Assembly: GCA_964629345.1 (NCBI GenBank)
Contig: CAZVSG010000093.1
Coordinates: forward strand, 1 to 8,384
Source: UBA6115 sp964629345
Lineage (GTDB): Bacteria > Bacillota > Clostridia > Christensenellales > Aristaeellaceae
DNA: 8,384 nucleotides
Reading direction: 5' to 3'
In this document: positions 5,327-8,384 of the stretch, in pieces
Numbering within the stretch: position 1 is the stretch's first letter
Layout of the letters: the number at the start of each line of letters is the position of its first letter
The notes under the pieces: model-generated
Databases searched by the model: none
What the model saw: only the letters and a program-made list of their open reading frames with translations
What the model was told of the DNA's origin: nothing
Translations under genes and position numbers: made by a program

Positions 5327-8300
5327 ATGGCTCACGAAGTCCAAATGGGAAAATTGCGCAAGCGCATGAGTTTCTCACGAATCGACGAAGTGCTCGACAT
5401 GCCGAACCTGATCGAGGTTCAGAAGAACTCCTACAAGAAGTTCCTGGAAGAAGACTTCCGGGAGGTGCTGGCGGACATCTCCCCCATTACAGACTACAGC
5501 GAGAACCTGGTGCTCGAGTTTGTTGACTACACGCTCGACAAGACCCCCAAGAACACGGTGGAGCGCTGCAAGGAACGGGACCTGACCTATTCAGCGCCGC
5601 TGAAAGTGTTCGTCCGGCTGAAGAACAAGGAAACCGGCGAAATCAAGGAGAGCGAAGTATTCATGGGGGATTTCCCCCTGATGACCGAGCACGGCACCTT
5701 CATCATCAACGGCGCGGAACGCGTCATCGTCAGCCAACTGGTTCGCTCCCCCGGCGTCTATTTTACCAAACAGATCGACAAGGCCGGCAAGCAGCTGTTT
5801 TCCGGTCAGATCATCCCCAACCGCGGCGCATGGATCGAGTTTGAAACAGACAGCAATGACGGCCTCTGGGTGCGCATCGACCGCGCGCGCAAGCTGCCGG
5901 TCACCGTCATCTTAAGGGCCCTCGGCTACGGCACGGACCAGCAGCTCATCGACCTGCTGGGCGAGGATGAGCGGCTGAACACCACCATCATGCACGGCGA
6001 TGCCAGCATCAAGTCGGAGACCGACGCGCTGCTGGAGATCTACCGCCGCCAGAAGCCCGGCGAGCCCCCGACGGAGGACGGCGCCAGGGTGCTGCTGCAC
6101 AACCTGTTCTTTGATCCCAAGCGCTATGACCTGATGCGCGTGGGAAGGTATAAATACAACAAGAAGCTCGGCGTCGCGGACAGGATCGCCGGGCAGACCG
6201 CCGCGCAGACCATCTCCGATCCGGACACCGGCGAGATCCTGGTCAGGAAGGACAGCCAGATCACGGAGAAACAGGCGATCGCGATCCAGAACGCCGGCGT
6301 CAACACCGTTCTGATCAAGACGGAAGATCACATCCACAAGGTCGTCGGCAACAATTTCGCGGACGCCGGCTGCCATCTTCCCTTTGACCCCAGGGAGTGC
6401 GGGATCCTCGAGCAGGTCCACCTGCCCACCCTGAAGCACATCATGGCCAACGTGCCCAAAGAGGATCTGAAGCGGGCCGTCAAGGAAAACGCGTCCAACC
6501 TGGTGCCCAAGCACATCATCATCGACGACATCATCGCTTCGGTGAGCTATCTCCTGGGTCTCCCGCACGGCATCGGCAGCGTCGACGACATCGACCATCT
6601 GGGCAACAGGCGCCTGCGCAGCGTCGGCGAGCTGCTCCAGAACCAGGTGCGCATCGGGATGTCCCGGCTGGAACGCGTGGTGCGCGAGCGCATGGCCGTC
6701 CAGGATGCCAATGACGTGCGTCCGGGCGATCTGATCAACATCCGCCCGGTGTCCGCCGCGATCAAGGAATTCTTCGGCTCCTCGCAGCTGTCCCAGTTCA
6801 TGGACCAGCCCAATCCCCTGGCTGAGCTGACGCATAAGCGCCGCCTTTCCGCCCTGGGCCCCGGCGGGCTGAACCGGGACCGCGCGGGAATGGAAGTGCG
6901 CGACGTCCACTACAGCCATTACGCGCGCATCTGCCCGATCGAGACGCCTGAAGGCCCCAACATCGGCCTGATCGGCTCGCTGGCGACCTATGCGCGGATC
7001 AACGAATACGGCTTCATTGAAGCCACATACCGGAAGGTCGATCCCAAGACCCACCGCGTCACCGACGAGATCGTTTTCATGACCGCGGATGAGGAGGACA
7101 AGTATTACATCGCCCAGGCCCTTGAGCCGATGAACCCGGACGGCAGTTTCGTCAACGAGTACGTCACCGTCCGCTGGCGCGAGGAAGTGCTCCAGGTGCC
7201 GCGCGAGAAAGTCGACTACATCGACGTATCCTCCAAGCAACTGGTGTCCGTTGCGACGTCCATGATCCCCTTCCTGGAGAACGACGACGCCAACCGCGCG
7301 CTGATGGGTTCCAACATGCAGCGCCAGGCGGTCCCGCTGCTGATGCCGGAAGCACCCATCGTCGGAACAGGCATGGAATACAAGGCCGCGCATGACTCCG
7401 GCGTCGTCCTGCTGTCAAAGCATGACGGAACGGTGGACAGCGTATCCTCGGATGAGATCGTCATCAGGGACAGGCAGGGCGAGAAGCACAGCTACCGGCT
7501 GATCAAGTTCGCCCGCTCCAACCAGTCCACCTGCATCAACCAGCGTCCCCGTGTGAGCATGGGCGACGGGATCGCAGCGGGCGACCTGCTGGCCGACGGC
7601 CCGGCGACAGACCAGGGCGAGATCGCCCTGGGGCGCAACGTCCTCATCGGGTTCATGAGCTGGGAAGGCTACAACTTCGAGGACGCCGTGCTCATCAGCG
7701 AGAAGCTGGTCCGCGAGGTCACCCCGAAGGGCGAGACGGATCTGACGGCGGAGGAACGCCTGCTGCGCGCCATTTTCGGCGAGAAAGCCCGCGAGGTGCG
7801 CGACACCTCCCTTAAAGTGCCCCACGGCGAATCCGGCATCGTGGTGGACGTCAAGGTGTTCACCCGTGAGAACAAGGACGAGCTGTCCCCGGGCGTCAAC
7901 CAGATGGTGCGCGTATACATCGCGCAGAAGCGCAAGATCTCCGTCGGCGACAAGATGGCGGGGCGCCACGGCAACAAGGGCGTCGTATCGCGCATCCTGC
8001 CGGAGGCGGACATGCCCTTCCTGCCCGACGGAACGCCGCTGGACATCGTGCTCAACCCCCTCGGCGTCCCCTCCCGCATGAACCTTGGCCAGGTGCTGGA
8101 AGTGCATCTGGGCATGGCTGCCAGAAAACTCGGCTGGCACGTTGCCACCCCCGTTTTTGACGGCGCCAACGAACTGGACATCGAGAAGACCCTGATCCAG
8201 GCAGGCCTGAGCCCCGACGGAAAAACCACGCTGTACGACGGGCGCACCGGAGAGCCCTTTGAGAACAGGGTCACAGTCGGCTATATGTACTACCTGAAAC

Positions 8301-8384
8301 TCCACCACCTGGTCGACGACAAGATGCATGCCCGCTCCACCGGCCCCTACTCCCTGGTCACCCAGCAGCCGCTGGGCGGCAAGG
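5327..8384 (+). CDS. rpoB: RNA polymerase beta subunit, N-terminal part with an internal deletion (3' end outside window)
   Basis: Beta subunit of DNA-dependent RNA polymerase. The frame is open for 1019 codons and runs off the right edge. The ATG at 5327 follows AAGGGGTGAT. Recognised segments in order are TFIINGAERVIVSQLVRSPG (about residues 126-145), LGNRRLRSVGELLQNQ, the rifampicin pocket (FFGSSQLSQFMDQ; D493, H503, S508 match E. coli D516, H526, S531), ICPIETPEGPNIGL, the NFED motif (E785, D786) near the active site, and GDKMAGRHGNKG with K876 and K884 (E. coli K1065, K1073). Between LISEKLVRE (789-797) and VTPKGETDLTAEERLLRAIF (798 on), about 61 residues are missing compared with both E. 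coli and B. subtilis beta, including the GPEEIT-DIPNVGE-AL-LD-GI segment. The reading frame is intact across the gap. The large proteobacterial insertion in the flap is also absent, as is normal in Firmicutes. Identity is certain; whether this copy is functional as read is not. Confidence 0.97.
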   Translation, partial: MAHEVQMGKLRKRMSFSRIDEVLDMPNLIEVQKNSYKKFLEEDFREVLADISPITDYSENLVLEFVDYTLDKTPKNTVERCKERDLTYSAPLKVFVRLKNKETGEIKESEVFMGDFPLMTEHGTFIINGAERVIVSQLVRSPGVYFTKQIDKAGKQLFSGQIIPNRGAWIEFETDSNDGLWVRIDRARKLPVTVILRALGYGTDQQLIDLLGEDERLNTTIMHGDASIKSETDALLEIYRRQKPGEPPTEDGARVLLHNLFFDPKRYDLMRVGRYKYNKKLGVADRIAGQTAAQTISDPDTGEILVRKDSQITEKQAIAIQNAGVNTVLIKTEDHIHKVVGNNFADAGCHLPFDPRECGILEQVHLPTLKHIMANVPKEDLKRAVKENASNLVPKHIIIDDIIASVSYLLGLPHGIGSVDDIDHLGNRRLRSVGELLQNQVRIGMSRLERVVRERMAVQDANDVRPGDLINIRPVSAAIKEFFGSSQLSQFMDQPNPLAELTHKRRLSALGPGGLNRDRAGMEVRDVHYSHYARICPIETPEGPNIGLIGSLATYARINEYGFIEATYRKVDPKTHRVTDEIVFMTADEEDKYYIAQALEPMNPDGSFVNEYVTVRWREEVLQVPREKVDYIDVSSKQLVSVATSMIPFLENDDANRALMGSNMQRQAVPLLMPEAPIVGTGMEYKAAHDSGVVLLSKHDGTVDSVSSDEIVIRDRQGEKHSYRLIKFARSNQSTCINQRPRVSMGDGIAAGDLLADGPATDQGEIALGRNVLIGFMSWEGYNFEDAVLISEKLVREVTPKGETDLTAEERLLRAIFGEKAREVRDTSLKVPHGESGIVVDVKVFTRENKDELSPGVNQMVRVYIAQKRKISVGDKMAGRHGNKGVVSRILPEADMPFLPDGTPLDIVLNPLGVPSRMNLGQVLEVHLGMAARKLGWHVATPVFDGANELDIEKTLIQAGLSPDGKTTLYDGRTGEPFENRVTVGYMYYLKLHHLVDDKMHARSTGPYSLVTQQPLGGK

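Noticed and set aside
5912..7393. Long open frame (493 codons) on the minus strand opposite rpoB
   Set aside because: It lies entirely within a confidently identified rpoB reading frame. The translation is rich in His, Val, Asp and Gly with no recognisable motif, as expected for the complement of GC-rich codons.
7690..7745. Frameshift or intein-type explanation for the shortened RpoB
   Set aside because: The frame stays intact on both sides with normal motifs, and bases are missing rather than added, so neither a frameshift nor an intein fits.
7415..8329. 304-codon open frame on the minus strand opposite rpoB
   Set aside because: Same situation: a mirror of rpoB codon bias, with no ribosome binding site or promoter seen and no family resemblance.

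Overview
The window looks like a chromosomal housekeeping segment from a GC-rich, probably uncultured, member of the Firmicutes (Clostridia-like). The clues are a T-box riboswitch in front of valS, the SpoIIIJ-type YidC plus Jag pair, strong AGGAGG ribosome binding sites, and promoters with perfect TTGACA -35 boxes. I see no mobile element, CRISPR array, tRNA or rRNA. Rank below class is not supported by anything I can read.

Layout. Everything from 1 to 5044 is on the minus strand and reads leftward: rpmH (L34, 4907-5044), rnpA, yidD, yidC, jag, a DUF177/YceD gene, rpmF (L32), then a T-box leader and the first 383 codons of valS, which runs off the left edge. From 5327 to the right edge the plus strand carries the first 1019 codons of rpoB. 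A 282-base intergenic region (5045-5326) holds two back-to-back promoters, one for rpmH and one for rpoB, with a small perfect inverted repeat next to the rpmH -35. Both edge genes, rpmH, the T-box, three promoters and a terminator-like attenuator were read directly from the bases.

How the genes fit together. The leftward block serves ribosome manufacture (L34, L32, DUF177), tRNA 5' processing (RnpA), membrane protein insertion (YidD, YidC, Jag) and tRNA charging (ValRS). Genes overlap or nearly touch from rnpA to jag, so they are probably translationally coupled. Two control points break the block: a hairpin plus T-run between rpmH and rnpA, and a second, consensus promoter between jag and DUF177. 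No promoter is evident between rpmF and the valS T-box, so uncharged tRNA-Val may decide whether the ribosomal-protein transcript extends into valS.

Main points for a second look. (1) RpoB lacks, in frame, about 61 residues that are conserved in E. coli and B. subtilis beta, just after the NFED motif (junction near 7717/7718); this is either an assembly or sequencing deletion or a very unusual polymerase. (2) rpoB sits divergently from rpmH, where dnaA is usually found, without rplJ-rplL upstream. (3) The order joins pieces of normally separate conserved clusters. No clearly new multi-gene system is visible.
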